A stretch of DNA of 64,000 bases from Burkholderia pyrrocinia (GCF_018417535.1 NZ_CP070978.1:310001-374000), one strand, 5' to 3'; numbered from the stretch's first letter, positions 43,834-53,349 are shown. Made by a program: numbers and translations. Notes: generated by a model not told the origin, from the sequence alone.

Positions 43834-45084
43834 ATGAGTGCAGACGCAGCCCCCGCAGCCCCGCCGGTTCAGGACCGCATCCGGCACGTGTTCGTGCTGA
43901 TGCTCGAGAACCGCTCGTTCGATCACCTGTTCGCGCTGTCGGGCGTCGCCGATATCGTCGCCGCGTCGCCGGGCGACAGCAACGCGTACGGCGGCGCGGT
44001 CTATCCGTTCGGCGGCGGCGCGCCGGACCGGATGCCGACCGATCCATGCCACGAATTCACCGACGTGCTCGAACAGCTCTGCGGCGCGGGCGTGCCATTC
44101 GCGAAAGGGCAGGCCTATCCGCCAGTCAATAATTCGGGGTTCGTGTCGAACTACGCGACGTCGCATTCCGAAGGCACGCCGCCGCCGCCGGCCGACGCGG
44201 GCAGGATCATGCAGGGCGCCGACGTGCAGACGCACGCGCCGTCGCTGTACGCGCTCGCGAACGCGTTCGTGTTGTGCGACGCGTGGCATGCGTCGATGCC
44301 GGGGCCGACCTGGCCGAACCGTTTCTTCCTGCACGGCGCGTCGTCGGCCGGGCTCGATCATTCGCCGACCAAGGAAGAAATGGGCGGGTGGGATGCGTTC
44401 GACGGCTTCCCTTATCCGAAGGGTTCGATCTTCGGCGCGCTCGGCGACGGCAACTGGCGCATCTACCAGGACCAGACCGGCGATCCGCTCGGCCACGTGC
44501 CGCAGGTCGCGTCGCTGAAGGGCATCAGCTTCTTCGACGTCGAGGATCTCGCGCACTTCGAAGCCGATCTCGCGGCCGGCTATACGGCGCGCTACACGTT
44601 CATCGAGCCCGGCTACGGCGACATCGTGCACGGCACCTACCGGAACGGCAGCTCGCAACACCCGATGGACGGGCTGGCCGGCGGCGACCAGCTCGCCGCG
44701 CGCGTGTACAACGCGATTCGTAATTCACCGGTATGGAACAGCAGCCTGTTCGTGATCGTCTACGACGAGCACGGCGGCTTCTACGATTCGGTCAGGCCGG
44801 GCGCCGCACCGCCGCCGAACGACGGCGCGGCCGCGACGCTGAACGCGAGCGGGTTCGGCTTCGACGTGTACGGCGTGCGCGTGCCGGCAATCGTGATTTC
44901 GCCGTGGATCGCGGCCGGACAGGTCGACCACACGCCGTACGATCATGCGTCGGTCGCCGCGACGCTCGAGCGGCTGTTCGGACTCGCGCCGCTGACCGAC
45001 CGCGACCGCCTCGCCAACGACCTGCTGGCGCTCGTGACGGCGACCTGCCGCACCGATTGTCCGCAAAGGATCGGATCATCATGA
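43834..45084 (+). CDS. Phosphoesterase / phospholipase C-type (AcpA family)
   Basis: This encodes 416 residues with no signal peptide. Family motifs are VFVLMLENRSFDHLFALSG near the N-terminus, HASMPGPTWPNRFFLHGASSAG, FIEPGYGDIVHGTYRNGSSQHP, and IVYDEHGGFYDSV and IVISPWIAAGQVDHTPYDHASV in the C-terminal half. This is the bacterial phosphatidylcholine-phospholipase C / acid phosphatase superfamily of metal phosphoesterases. AGGAGG lies 5 bases before the ATG. It lies in the spacer between the infA region and the hsa genes. The substrate cannot be told from sequence. The following small gene starts in its stop codon (ATGA). Confidence 0.85.
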   Translation: MSADAAPAAPPVQDRIRHVFVLMLENRSFDHLFALSGVADIVAASPGDSNAYGGAVYPFGGGAPDRMPTDPCHEFTDVLEQLCGAGVPFAKGQAYPPVNNSGFVSNYATSHSEGTPPPPADAGRIMQGADVQTHAPSLYALANAFVLCDAWHASMPGPTWPNRFFLHGASSAGLDHSPTKEEMGGWDAFDGFPYPKGSIFGALGDGNWRIYQDQTGDPLGHVPQVASLKGISFFDVEDLAHFEADLAAGYTARYTFIEPGYGDIVHGTYRNGSSQHPMDGLAGGDQLAARVYNAIRNSPVWNSSLFVIVYDEHGGFYDSVRPGAAPPPNDGAAATLNASGFGFDVYGVRVPAIVISPWIAAGQVDHTPYDHASVAATLERLFGLAPLTDRDRLANDLLALVTATCRTDCPQRIGSS

Positions 45085-45365
45085 GTACAACCTCGACCTC
45101 GACCTCGACCTCGACCTCGACCTCGACCTCGACCCCGGACCCGCGCGATGCGCTACCGGTGCGCGACGGCACGAGCCTGATCGCCTATCTGCACATCCTG
45201 AAGAAAGCGCATGCGGCGCTGGTCGGCTACGACAAGGCCCACCAGCGCTTCACCGAGATCGTCACGCGCGGGCAGGCGCGGCAATACATCGAGGAACTGA
45301 TGCCGGCGCTGCTGCAGGCGCGTGCGGAGCATCGGCGGCGCCGGCATGGCGGGAAGCATCGTTGA
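45081..45365 (+). CDS. Small Thr-Ser-repeat protein downstream of phosphoesterase
   Basis: This encodes 94 residues coupled to the phosphoesterase by ATGA overlap. Residues 3-18 are a (TS)n stretch coded by seven perfect ACCTCG repeats. The rest (LIAYLHILKKAHAALVGYDKAHQRFTEIVTRGQARQYIEELMPALLQARAEH) is a probable helical segment with basic tail RRRRHGGKHR. No family was recognised. The arrangement, directly after the phosphoesterase, suggests an accessory or modulator for it. Expansion or contraction of the repeat stays in frame because each unit is 6 bases. Confidence 0.65.
   Translation: MSTTSTSTSTSTSTSTSTPDPRDALPVRDGTSLIAYLHILKKAHAALVGYDKAHQRFTEIVTRGQARQYIEELMPALLQARAEHRRRRHGGKHR
45090..45131 (+). 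repeat. Hexanucleotide repeat (ACCTCG)x7
   Basis: Seven perfect copies of ACCTCG lie inside the small gene at 45081, followed by a degenerate ACCCCG. Each unit codes for Thr-Ser. The copy number is likely to vary between strains, because such repeats mutate by slippage. Confidence 0.9.
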
Positions 45366-45479
45366 CGGATATGGCGGCGCGAGGTTGGGGCGTTTTGAAG
45401 GCGGTGCCTTGGTGAGAGAGGCCGCGACGCGTCACGCGGGCTGCCGTGCGCGCTGCACGTTTCCTCCCGTCAAAAGAAA

Positions 45480-45497
45480 ACGGGGCTTGCGCCCCGT
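45480..45497 (-). terminator. Intrinsic terminator of the hsaEGF operon
   Basis: On the minus strand ACGGGGC-GCAA-GCCCCGT (7-bp stem) is followed by TTTTCTTTT-like U-rich sequence. It lies 36 bases beyond the stop of the aldolase gene. It is a clear Rho-independent terminator for the minus-strand operon. Confidence 0.8.
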
Positions 45498-45533
45498 CCG
45501 CACCGCTTCCGGATGGATGACGGCCGTATTCGA

Positions 45534-46565
45534 TTACGCCGCCACCGCCCGCGCCCGGACCATCGTCAGCGCCGCGTCCTCGATCATGTCCTCCTGGCCG
45601 CCTACAAGCCGCTGCCGGCCCAGTTCGACGAGGATGTCGCGCGCGGGAATCCCGTACTTCGCTTCCGCGCGCTTCGCGAACAGCAGGAACGACGAGTAGA
45701 CGCCCGCATAACCGAGCGTCAGCGCATCGCGGTCGAGCCGGATCGGCGCATCCATGATCGGCACGACGAGATCCTCGGCGACGTCCGAGATCGCGAACAC
45801 GTCGACGCCCGTCTCGATCCCCATCCGGTCGCATACCGCGACGAACACTTCCATCGGCGTGTTGCCCGCGCCGGCGCCGAGGCCGGCCGCGGCCGCGTCG
45901 ATCCGGTTCGCGCCGGCGGCGACCGCCGCGACCGAGTTCGCGACGCCCATCGCGAGATTGTGGTGGCCGTGGAAGCCGAGCTCCGTCTCCGGCTTCAGCG
46001 CGGCGCGCACCTGGCCGATCCGCGCGGTCACGTCGTCGGGCAGCATGTGGCCGGCCGAATCGGTGATGTAGATGCAGTTCGCGCCGTACGACTCCATCAG
46101 CTTTGCCTGCACGACGAGCTGCTCGGGCGACGACATGTGCGCCATCATCAGGAAGCCGACGGTGTCGAGCCCGAGCGTGCGCGCGAGGCCGATGTGCTGC
46201 TCCGACACGTCGGCCTCGGTACAGTGCGTCGCGACGCGGATCGTGCCGACGCCGAGTTCGTGCGCCATCCGCAGGTGCTCGACGGTGCCGATGCCGGGCA
46301 GCAGCAGCGCCGACACCTTGGCCTGCTTCAGTTCCGGAATCACGGCGCTCAGGTACGCCTCGTCGGTGTGCGCGGGGAAACCGTAGTTGACCGACGCGCC
46401 GCCGAGCCCGTCGCCGTGCGTGACCTCGATCAGCGGTACGCCGGCCGCATCGAGCCCGCGCGCGATGTTGCGCATCTGGTCCAGCGTGATCTGGTGGCGC
46501 TTCGGGTGCATCCCGTCGCGCAGCGACATGTCGTGGACGGTGATCTTCTTGCCTGCAAGTGACAT
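45534..46565 (-). CDS. hsaF: HsaF-type 4-hydroxy-2-oxovalerate aldolase
   Basis: This encodes 343 residues: [87 protein letters not shown] and [23 protein letters not shown] (parts). DRE-TIM class aldolase residues (Arg and Asp in LRDGMH, His in HGHHN) are present. In the hsa set it splits 4-hydroxy-2-oxohexanoate (or -valerate) to pyruvate and an aldehyde for HsaG. GGAG lies 8 bases before the ATG (46565). An upstream ATG at 46580 lies inside that site. Confidence 0.88.
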   Translation of the reverse strand: MSLAGKKITVHDMSLRDGMHPKRHQITLDQMRNIARGLDAAGVPLIEVTHGDGLGGASVNYGFPAHTDEAYLSAVIPELKQAKVSALLLPGIGTVEHLRMAHELGVGTIRVATHCTEADVSEQHIGLARTLGLDTVGFLMMAHMSSPEQLVVQAKLMESYGANCIYITDSAGHMLPDDVTARIGQVRAALKPETELGFHGHHNLAMGVANSVAAVAAGANRIDAAAAGLGAGAGNTPMEVFVAVCDRMGIETGVDVFAISDVAEDLVVPIMDAPIRLDRDALTLGYAGVYSSFLLFAKRAEAKYGIPARDILVELGRQRLVGGQEDMIEDAALTMVRARAVAA

Positions 46566-46581
46566 CGCGTGGCTCCTCAAC

Positions 46582-47481
46582 TCAAGCGGTGGCGGCCGTC
46601 GCGGCCAGCATCTGTTCGGCGAAACGCTCGGCCGTGGCGGCCGCGGCGGCGGTCATGATGTCGAGGTTGCCCGCGTACTTCGGCAGGTAGTCGCCGAGCC
46701 CTTCGACTTCCATGAACACCGACACGCGATTGCCGTCGAATACCGGGCCGTTCTTCAGCGTGTAGCCGGGCACGTAGCGCTGCACTTCCTTGACCATCGC
46801 ATGCACGGACGCGGTGATCGCGTCGACGTCGGGCGGCCCGTCGGTCAGGCAGTGGATCGTGTCGCGCATGATCAGCGGCGGCTCGGCCGGGTTGATCACG
46901 ATGATCGCCTTGCCCTGGCGCGCGCCGCCGACCTGTTCGATCGCGCCGGACGTCGTGCGCGTGAATTCGTCGATGTTCTTGCGCGTGCCGGGGCCGACCG
47001 ACTTCGACGACACCGTCGCGACGATCTCGCCGTACGCGACCGGCTGCACGCGCGACACCGCGTACACCATCGGGATCGTCGCCTGGCCGCCGCAGGTCAC
47101 CATGTTCACGTTCATCTGTGCGCTGTCGAGATGCGCGTCGAGGTTCACCGGCGGCACGCAGTATGGCCCGATCGCGGCGGGCGTCAGGTCGATCATCTTC
47201 ACGCCGAGCGCGGTGAGCTTGTCGGAGTTGTCGCGGTGCACGTACGCCGACGTCGCGTCGAACGCGATGCGGATGTCGTCGGCGGCCACGTGCGGCAGCA
47301 GCCCGTCGACGCCCTTGTCGGTGGTCTTCAGGCCGAATTCGCGGGCTCGCGCGAGGCCGTCGGACGCCGGATCGACGCCGACCATCCACACGGGTTCGAG
47401 CACCGGCGAGCGGCGCAGCTTGACCAGCAGGTCGGTGCCGATGTTGCCGGGACCGATCACTGCGCATTTGATTTTCTTCAT
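46582..47481 (-). CDS. hsaG: HsaG-type acylating acetaldehyde/propanal dehydrogenase
   Basis: This encodes 299 residues: [24 protein letters not shown] (Rossmann GxGxxG), active-site Cys in [46 protein letters not shown] and [33 protein letters not shown] in parts. HsaG oxidises the aldehyde released by HsaF to its CoA ester and normally forms a channelled complex with it. The operon order is hsaE-hsaG-hsaF. The start of hsaF lies 17 bases after its stop. The upstream ATG at 47514 adds residues not expected for the family. Confidence 0.88.
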   Translation of the reverse strand: MKKIKCAVIGPGNIGTDLLVKLRRSPVLEPVWMVGVDPASDGLARAREFGLKTTDKGVDGLLPHVAADDIRIAFDATSAYVHRDNSDKLTALGVKMIDLTPAAIGPYCVPPVNLDAHLDSAQMNVNMVTCGGQATIPMVYAVSRVQPVAYGEIVATVSSKSVGPGTRKNIDEFTRTTSGAIEQVGGARQGKAIIVINPAEPPLIMRDTIHCLTDGPPDVDAITASVHAMVKEVQRYVPGYTLKNGPVFDGNRVSVFMEVEGLGDYLPKYAGNLDIMTAAAAATAERFAEQMLAATAATA

Positions 47482-47494
47482 CGGGATTGTTCCT

Positions 47495-48277
47495 TTAGAT
47501 AAAGCGGACGTCACAGCTACCGATGCCGGAGATATGCATCGACAGTGCGTCGCCCGCCGTGACCGGAATCAGTTTCGCGAGCGAGCCGGACAGCACGATC
47601 TCGCCGGCCAGCAGCGGCACGTCGTACGCGGCGAGCGTGTTCGCGAGCCACGCGACCGCGTCGGCGGGATGGCCGAGCGCCGCGTCGCCGCGCCCTTGCG
47701 CGACCGGCTCGCCGTTTTTCTCGATCGTCATCTCGCACGCGGCGAGATCGAGCGTGCGCGGGTCGACGCGCGCTTCGCCGAGCACGTACACGCCGCACGA
47801 CGCGTTGTCGGCGACGGTGTCCTCGATGCGGATCGCCCAGTCGCGGATGCGCGAATCGACGATCTCGAAGCAGGGCGCGACGGCGGCCGTTGCGGCGATC
47901 ACGTCGGTGCGGTCGATGCCGGGGCCGTGCAGGTCGTGCGACAGGATGAACGCGATCTCGCCTTCGGCGCGCGGCGCGATCAGCGAGTCGGCGGCAATCG
48001 CCTCGCCGGCCGCGTAATGCATGCCGGACAGCAGGATGCCGAAATCGGGCTGGCGTACGTTCAGCATGTCCTGCACGGCCTGGCTCGTCACGCCGATCTT
48101 CTTGCCGACGACCGTTTCGCCCTGTTCGACGCGGCGTTCGATGAAGCGCTGCTGGATGCGGTAGGCGTCGTGGAGCGACAACCGGCGCGGGCGGCTCGAC
48201 AGCGGCGCGACCGGTACGCGCGCGTGCCACGCGGCGTACAGCTCGTCGCCGAGCGTCGTATGCAGGCTGGAAGACAT
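47495..48277 (-). CDS. hsaE: HsaE-type 2-hydroxypenta-2,4-dienoate hydratase
   Basis: This encodes 260 residues: [54 protein letters not shown] and [19 protein letters not shown], then [12 protein letters not shown] and [21 protein letters not shown] (parts). Metal-binding Glu residues (EGEIAF and FEIVDSR) match hydratase MhpD/HsaE. It adds water to the dienoate released by HsaD. The start at 48277 gives the standard length. The DUF1329 gene ends 94 bases upstream, so this trio probably belongs to the same transcript. Confidence 0.88.
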   Translation of the reverse strand: MSSSLHTTLGDELYAAWHARVPVAPLSSRPRRLSLHDAYRIQQRFIERRVEQGETVVGKKIGVTSQAVQDMLNVRQPDFGILLSGMHYAAGEAIAADSLIAPRAEGEIAFILSHDLHGPGIDRTDVIAATAAVAPCFEIVDSRIRDWAIRIEDTVADNASCGVYVLGEARVDPRTLDLAACEMTIEKNGEPVAQGRGDAALGHPADAVAWLANTLAAYDVPLLAGEIVLSGSLAKLIPVTAGDALSMHISGIGSCDVRFI

Positions 48278-48371
48278 GAAAGGGCCCTCGAATGGAACAG
48301 GCCGCCGTCGCGGGCGGCGTCGTGCGCCGGAGCGGGGCTCCGGCGCGTGGGGCGCGGGCATGCCGCGTCGG

Positions 48372-49754
48372 TCAGTTACCCGAACTGCGGATCGCGTCCG
48401 GCGAGAAGTACGCCTCGTTGAACTGCGGGCTGTTGTCGAGCTTCGGCATCGGGCCTTCGTTCGTCAGGCGGTCGGCCATGTACGCGCCCGAGATCAGGTC
48501 GTGGAAGAACACCGCGCTCGGGTAGAACACCTTCGCGTCATACGCGTACAGCGACGTCGCGACGTTGGTGCGCCAGAGCTGGCCGCGCGCGTCGTAATTG
48601 TCCGCGAGCAGCGATTGCCACGAATCCTCGTCGATGTACAGCACGCGCTTCGCGTACTGGTGGCGATAGCCGCTCTTCAGCGTCGCCTGCAGCACCCACA
48701 CGCGATGCAGCTCGTAGCGGATATACGCCGGGTTCTCGTGGCCCTTGGTCAGCAGGTCGCCGTACTTCAGCGAGCTGTCCATCACCTTGTAGTTGTCGTA
48801 GGGCACGTAGATCTCGCGCTTGCCGACGATCTTCCAGTCGTAGCGGTCGCCGGGGCCGTTGTACAGGCGATCATCATCGACCGTGCGGAAGCCGCCCGGG
48901 CCCTGCGGCTGGTCATAGCCGTATTCGGGCGCCTGGCGCACGCGCCGCGTGCCGGGGTTGTACATCCACGTGCGCGACGAGTTGTCCGCGCCGGCCTTGT
49001 CCCAGTTCGTGAAGCCGACGATCAGCGAGCCGCGGTCGGACAGCGGCAGCTCCGTCGCGTTGCGGTAGTACGTGCGGTTGTTCAGGTCGCTCTTCACGTC
49101 GTACTTGCCGACGTTGCGCGGCGAGTAGATGTCGTAGCGCACCTTGCCCCACGCGATGTTGCCGTCGGAGTACACGACCGCCTGGTCATAGGTGGCCTGC
49201 TCGGTGCCGATCGACGACGAGAAACGCTGGTTCCACAGCAGTTCGGCGGCGGTCTTCGGGATCGGGTAGGGCACCGTCGGCGGCGCATTCGTGAGGCCGT
49301 TCGCGTCGGACGTCATCGTCGAATCCGGCGCATACGCGCGGATGTCCTTGTAGACGGCATCCGGGTAGCGGAAGTCGCGGTGGCTCGGGTAGACGATGAT
49401 CTTGAAGCTGGCCGGATAGCGCTTGAACATCGCCTTCTGGCCGTCGGTCAGGTGCTCGGCGTACTGCGCCATGTTTTCCGCGGTGATCGTCGCGACCGGC
49501 TTCTCGTTCGCGAACGGATCGGGGTAACGGCTGCCGCGCTTGTATTGCACGTCCGCCGGCGTGCCGAGCCACTTGCCCGACCACTCGGGCACACTGCTGT
49601 CCTTGCTCGCGGCGCGCATCGCGCCCATCGGGGTCAACTGGCCGTCGAGCGCCTTCAGGTCGTCCGGCGTGACCTTCGGGTACGACGCCGTCGCGACGAG
49701 CGCGCACGCGGCCATCACCGACGCGCGCATGAGGGGGAGACGAATTCGCTTCAT
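48372..49754 (-). CDS. DUF1329 protein (exported)
   Basis: This encodes 460 residues with signal MKRIRLPLMRASVMAACALVATA. The DUF1329 pattern includes LTPMGAMRAASKDSSVPEWSGKW, PASFKIIVYPSHRDFRYPDAVYKDI, DVKSDLNNRTYYRNATELPLSDRG and the tail ending DAIRSSGN. Relatives are periplasmic or outer-membrane-associated, often next to a DUF1302 porin-like protein in hydrophobic-substrate gene clusters. AAGAGGA lies upstream of the ATG. Its molecular function is unknown. Co-occurrence with steroid genes supports a role in handling the substrate at the cell envelope. Confidence 0.86.
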   Translation of the reverse strand: MKRIRLPLMRASVMAACALVATASYPKVTPDDLKALDGQLTPMGAMRAASKDSSVPEWSGKWLGTPADVQYKRGSRYPDPFANEKPVATITAENMAQYAEHLTDGQKAMFKRYPASFKIIVYPSHRDFRYPDAVYKDIRAYAPDSTMTSDANGLTNAPPTVPYPIPKTAAELLWNQRFSSSIGTEQATYDQAVVYSDGNIAWGKVRYDIYSPRNVGKYDVKSDLNNRTYYRNATELPLSDRGSLIVGFTNWDKAGADNSSRTWMYNPGTRRVRQAPEYGYDQPQGPGGFRTVDDDRLYNGPGDRYDWKIVGKREIYVPYDNYKVMDSSLKYGDLLTKGHENPAYIRYELHRVWVLQATLKSGYRHQYAKRVLYIDEDSWQSLLADNYDARGQLWRTNVATSLYAYDAKVFYPSAVFFHDLISGAYMADRLTNEGPMPKLDNSPQFNEAYFSPDAIRSSGN

Positions 49755-49780
49755 GACTAATCCTCTTCTTGCTGAGTGAC

Positions 49781-49797
49781 GAGCGGCCGGGCCGCTC
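49781..49797 (-). other. Stem-loop between DUF1302 and DUF1329
   Basis: GAGCGGC-CGG-GCCGCTC forms a 7-bp stem and overlaps the DUF1302 stop codon. It could slow read-through or protect the 5' part of the transcript, and so adjust the amounts of the two proteins. Confidence 0.45.
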
Positions 49798-51361
49798 AGA
49801 AGTGGTAGGTTGCCGTCGCCAGCACGTAGTCGCGATCGGCGAGCGGCCGCGTGACCGGGTTCGGCGAACCGAGGAACTTTGCGTAGACGAGCGACAGCGA
49901 CAGGTTGCTCAGGCGCGTGAAGGTCACGCCGGCGGTCACGCGGTGGTCGCCCTGGCCCGTCAGCGAGCCGAGCGCGCCGGCCAGCGGCGACGTGCCCGCC
50001 AGGTCGTGCGTATAGGTCAGCGGCACGTCGAGATCCCAGCCGTTGAACACGTTCTTGTAGCTGAGCGTCCAGGCGATTTCCAGCGCGAGCGCGTTGCGCG
50101 TGTTCGCGAGCGTCGTCGAGCCGCCGAGCGCCGAGATGCTGCCCGCGTGCACGTACGTGAGTTCGCCGACCAGCGACTGCGAGTTCGCGAGGAAGCTCGG
50201 CCCGATCGAGTAGATGCCGGACAGGTTGGTCTGCAGCACGTTCGCGCGCGTCGACTGCGGGCCCGTCGCCGTATTGACGAGCACGGCCGCGCCCTGGCGG
50301 TACGACACTTCGCCCGCGACGTTCACGGGGCCGACCTGCGTCGAGAAGCTCGCGCCGGTCAGCTTGATGTTGTTGAAGTAGGTCTGCTGGTACTGGAGCG
50401 TCGGGAAGAACGTCGTGACGACGCTCGGGTTCATGTCGTTGTAGTGCAGGTAGTACAGGCCGAGCTCGGTGTCGCCGAGCACGCGGAAGCGCGCGCCGAT
50501 CCCCCACTGGTTGCGTGCGCTCGGCTTGTCGTCGGGGCCGCGCGGAATCAGCATCCCGCCCGGGCCGATGATGTACTGCGCGCCGGGGCCAACCACGTCC
50601 GAATAGCTCCAGTAGGTGCCCGGCGCGGTGAGGCGGTTCTCCTTGAACGCGAACTGGTAATACGCGAGCAGGCTGAAGTTCGGCGTGATCTGCCACTGCG
50701 TCGAGATCTGCGGCACCGGCAGCAGGATGTCCTTCACCTCCGCGCCTGCCATATACGACTTGGTTGCGTCGGCGGGCCCCTGCGCACCCGCGATGTTCGG
50801 GAAGAACAGGCTTTCGCCCCACGCGACGACCTGGTCGCCGACCTTCACGTTCAGGCTCGTCGAGCCGATGTGGAACGTGTTGTATGCATACGCGGCCAGC
50901 AGCGTCGTGTGGCCGCCCGACCAGTAGCGCGCGTCGCTCGTGAAGTTGTTGTACTGGCCCGAGTGGTTCACGGTGCCCGGCGCGTCGTTGTAGTTCGGGC
51001 GGTGGTACGCCTGGTCGTAGAACGTGTCCGCGCGGACGAACACACCCCAGTCGTCGTGCTTCAGGTTCACTTCGCCGAGCAGGCTGACCTGGTTCTCGAT
51101 CAGCTTGTTCTTCGCGAAGTTGCGGTCGCCGTCGTCGCCGTTGATGTTCGCCGGCGTCAGCAGATTGCCGCTCGGTGCGCGCGTGCGCATGCCGAGGCCG
51201 TAACTGAGCGTGAACGTATAGTCCAGCGTCGTGTCGGCGCCAAGCTCGATCGTGCTGCCTGCGTGCGCGTTCGGAACGGCGCACGTCAGCAGCGCGGCGG
51301 CCAGCGTCGACAGCGTGGCGGTTGCCCGCTTGTCGGTACGGCGCGAAATCCGTTGATGCAT
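49796..51361 (-). CDS. DUF1302 porin-like outer-membrane protein
   Basis: This encodes 521 residues with signal peptide (MHQRISRRTDKRATATLSTLAAALLTCAVPNAHA). The beta-rich mature part includes ELGADTTLDYTFTLSYGLGMRT and KLIENQVSLLGEVNLKHDDWGVFVRADTF (parts), and ends ATATYHF, a C-terminal Phe for barrel assembly. DUF1302 proteins are predicted 16- to 20-strand barrels. They occur in many hydrophobic-compound degraders. AGAGGAG precedes the ATG. A role in outer-membrane passage of steroids is likely but unproven. Confidence 0.87.
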   Translation of the reverse strand: MHQRISRRTDKRATATLSTLAAALLTCAVPNAHAGSTIELGADTTLDYTFTLSYGLGMRTRAPSGNLLTPANINGDDGDRNFAKNKLIENQVSLLGEVNLKHDDWGVFVRADTFYDQAYHRPNYNDAPGTVNHSGQYNNFTSDARYWSGGHTTLLAAYAYNTFHIGSTSLNVKVGDQVVAWGESLFFPNIAGAQGPADATKSYMAGAEVKDILLPVPQISTQWQITPNFSLLAYYQFAFKENRLTAPGTYWSYSDVVGPGAQYIIGPGGMLIPRGPDDKPSARNQWGIGARFRVLGDTELGLYYLHYNDMNPSVVTTFFPTLQYQQTYFNNIKLTGASFSTQVGPVNVAGEVSYRQGAAVLVNTATGPQSTRANVLQTNLSGIYSIGPSFLANSQSLVGELTYVHAGSISALGGSTTLANTRNALALEIAWTLSYKNVFNGWDLDVPLTYTHDLAGTSPLAGALGSLTGQGDHRVTAGVTFTRLSNLSLSLVYAKFLGSPNPVTRPLADRDYVLATATYHF

Positions 51362-51516
51362 GGTGTCTCCTCTTGGGGGTATCGACGACGGTCGACTTTG
51401 TGTGTTGTCGTGAGAGGCAGAGTAGGGAGATCGCGGTAGCAGGGAATCGTCGAAATGAACTAGATGACTTCCCTAGGACTGGAAACGATTGGCCCGCACC
51501 GCATGCATTGCGTGCA

Positions 51517-52296
51517 TCAACGTGCGGCCGCCTGCGCGGCGGTCAGGAACGCCGGCCGCTCGCCGCCGCCGTCGAGCCGCAGATTCGCGCCCGATGTGTA
51601 CGACGCGTCGGGCGACGCGAGGAACAGGCATGCGGATGCGACGTCGTCGGGCGTCGCGAGCCGTCCGGCGGGAATCGTCGTGCGGATCGCGTCGAGCGCT
51701 TCGTCGTCGCCATAGTGGCCTTCGGTGGCCGATTCCGTCTGCACGAGGCTCGGGCTGATCGCGCACACGCGCACGCGCGGCGCCCACTCGACCGCGAGCG
51801 ACGTGACGGCATTGACGAGGCCTGCTTTCGCGGCGCCGTACGCGGCCGTGCCGGGCGACGGCCGCGATGCGCTGACGCTCGCGATGAACAGCATCACGCC
51901 GCCTTCCGGCTGCGGCTGCATGATCGCGTTCACGCGCTGCGCGAGCTGCAGCGGCGCGATCAGGTTCAGCCGCACGATCGATTCGGTGAAGCGCGGCGAC
52001 GCGTCGGCCGCGAGCGCGAACGGCGAGCCGCCCGCGTTGTTGACGAGCACGTCGAGGCCGCCCGCCGCGTCGCGGATCGCCGCGAGCATCGCGTCGACCT
52101 GCTCGATGTCGCGCAGGTCGGCCGCGACGAACGCCGCCGTGCGGCCGCCGGCCGAAGGCGGCGTGTCGGGCGCGCTGCGTCCGCAGACGAACACGCGTGC
52201 CCCTGCCGCGAGAAACCGCTCGGCGATGCGCCGCCCGATGCCCTTGGTGCCGCCCGTCACGAGCACCGTCTTGCCGCTGTAGTCGAATCCGTTCAT
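51517..52296 (-). CDS. SDR-family oxidoreductase
   Basis: This encodes 259 residues: MNGFDYSGKTVLVTGGTKGIGRRIAERFLAAG, LVNNAGGSPFALAAD, and SVSASRPSPGTAAYGAAKAGLVNAV with Ser, Tyr and Lys in place. TGGTKGIG and NNAGG are standard. Its gene lies 155 bases upstream of DUF1302, in the same direction. Divergent from hsaD, with 139 bases between the two starts. It may be a hydroxysteroid dehydrogenase; the substrate is not shown by sequence. Confidence 0.83.
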   Translation of the reverse strand: MNGFDYSGKTVLVTGGTKGIGRRIAERFLAAGARVFVCGRSAPDTPPSAGGRTAAFVAADLRDIEQVDAMLAAIRDAAGGLDVLVNNAGGSPFALAADASPRFTESIVRLNLIAPLQLAQRVNAIMQPQPEGGVMLFIASVSASRPSPGTAAYGAAKAGLVNAVTSLAVEWAPRVRVCAISPSLVQTESATEGHYGDDEALDAIRTTIPAGRLATPDDVASACLFLASPDASYTSGANLRLDGGGERPAFLTAAQAAAR

Positions 52297-52435
52297 CGTC
52301 AGCCTCCGTTTCGGTGGGCCGATGATAGGAAGAAGCGCGCGCGGCTTCGTAGTCTGAAAGGATGATGCCGGCCGGCGCCGGCGGCGCAATCATCGTGGCC
52401 AGGCATCCATCGAACGACGAAGGAGACAACCCGCG

Positions 52436-53272
52436 ATGACGATCCCCACGACGCCGCCGGCCGGCATCTTCACCGACGTACCGGGCGGCTTGCGCCTGCA
52501 CCATTACGAGGCGGGCGAGGGCCGGCCGGTGGTGTTCATCCACGGCAGCGGCCCGGGCGCCAGCGGTTTCAGCAACTTCAAGCACAACGTCCCGGCGTTC
52601 GCGGCGGCCGGCTATCGCGCGATCGTCGTCGACCTGCCCGGCTACGGGCAGTCGTCGAAACCGTCCGACGTCGCCTACACGCTCGATTTCTTCGTCGGCG
52701 CGCTGCATGCGCAGTTGGCCGCGCTCGGCATCGGGCCGGCCGTGCTGCTCGGCAACTCGCTCGGCGGCGCGATCGCGCTGAAATATGCACTCGACTATCC
52801 CGATGAGGTCGACGGGCTGATCATGATGGCGCCGGGCGGCGTCGAGGATCGCGACACCTATTTCCGGATGGAAGGGATTCAGCGGATGGTGAAGCTGTTC
52901 ACCAATCGCCAGATGAATGACGACACGATGCGCGAGCTGCTGACGCTGCTCGTGCACGACCCGGCGATCGTCACCGACGCGCTGGTGGCCGAGCGGATGA
53001 AGGTGTGCGTCGAACAGCCGACCGAAGTGCTGTCGACGATGAGCGTGCCGAACCTGACCGATGCGCTCGGCGACTTGCGCAGCCCCGTGCTCGGTTTCTG
53101 GGGCACGGACGACCGCTTCAATCCGGTCGGCGGCGCGCTGAAGTTCCTCGAACGCTGCCGCGACGCGCGCTTCGTGCTGATGAACCGGTGCGGCCACTGG
53201 GTGATGGTGGAACACGCCGATTATTTCAATCGGGAATGCCTCGATTTTCTTGCGACGCGGATTGCGCGATAA
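52436..53272 (+). CDS. hsaD: HsaD-type meta-cleavage product hydrolase
   Basis: This encodes 278 residues: alpha/beta hydrolase with oxyanion motif HGSGPGASGFSNF, nucleophile Ser108 (GNSLGGAIAL), acid Asp225/226 (WGTDDRFNP) and His254 (CGHWVMVE). HGSGPGA near the N-terminus and the GNSLGG nucleophile elbow are typical of carbon-carbon bond hydrolases such as HsaD/TesD and BphD. It would hydrolyse the HsaC product to a dienoate (for HsaE) and the HIP-containing acid. AAGGAGA lies before the ATG. Confidence 0.87.
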   Translation: MTIPTTPPAGIFTDVPGGLRLHHYEAGEGRPVVFIHGSGPGASGFSNFKHNVPAFAAAGYRAIVVDLPGYGQSSKPSDVAYTLDFFVGALHAQLAALGIGPAVLLGNSLGGAIALKYALDYPDEVDGLIMMAPGGVEDRDTYFRMEGIQRMVKLFTNRQMNDDTMRELLTLLVHDPAIVTDALVAERMKVCVEQPTEVLSTMSVPNLTDALGDLRSPVLGFWGTDDRFNPVGGALKFLERCRDARFVLMNRCGHWVMVEHADYFNRECLDFLATRIAR

Positions 53273-53349
53273 CGCCGGATCCCCTTGAAGGCCGCCCCGC
53301 ACGCGGGCGGCCCCGGCATGGGCCGCTCATCTGAATACACGGAGACACC

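Noticed and set aside
48372..51284. A 970-residue minus-strand frame that would fuse DUF1329 with upstream sequence
   Set aside because: The upstream part is a shadow of DUF1302. DUF1329 has its own ribosome-binding site, start at 49754 and signal peptide.
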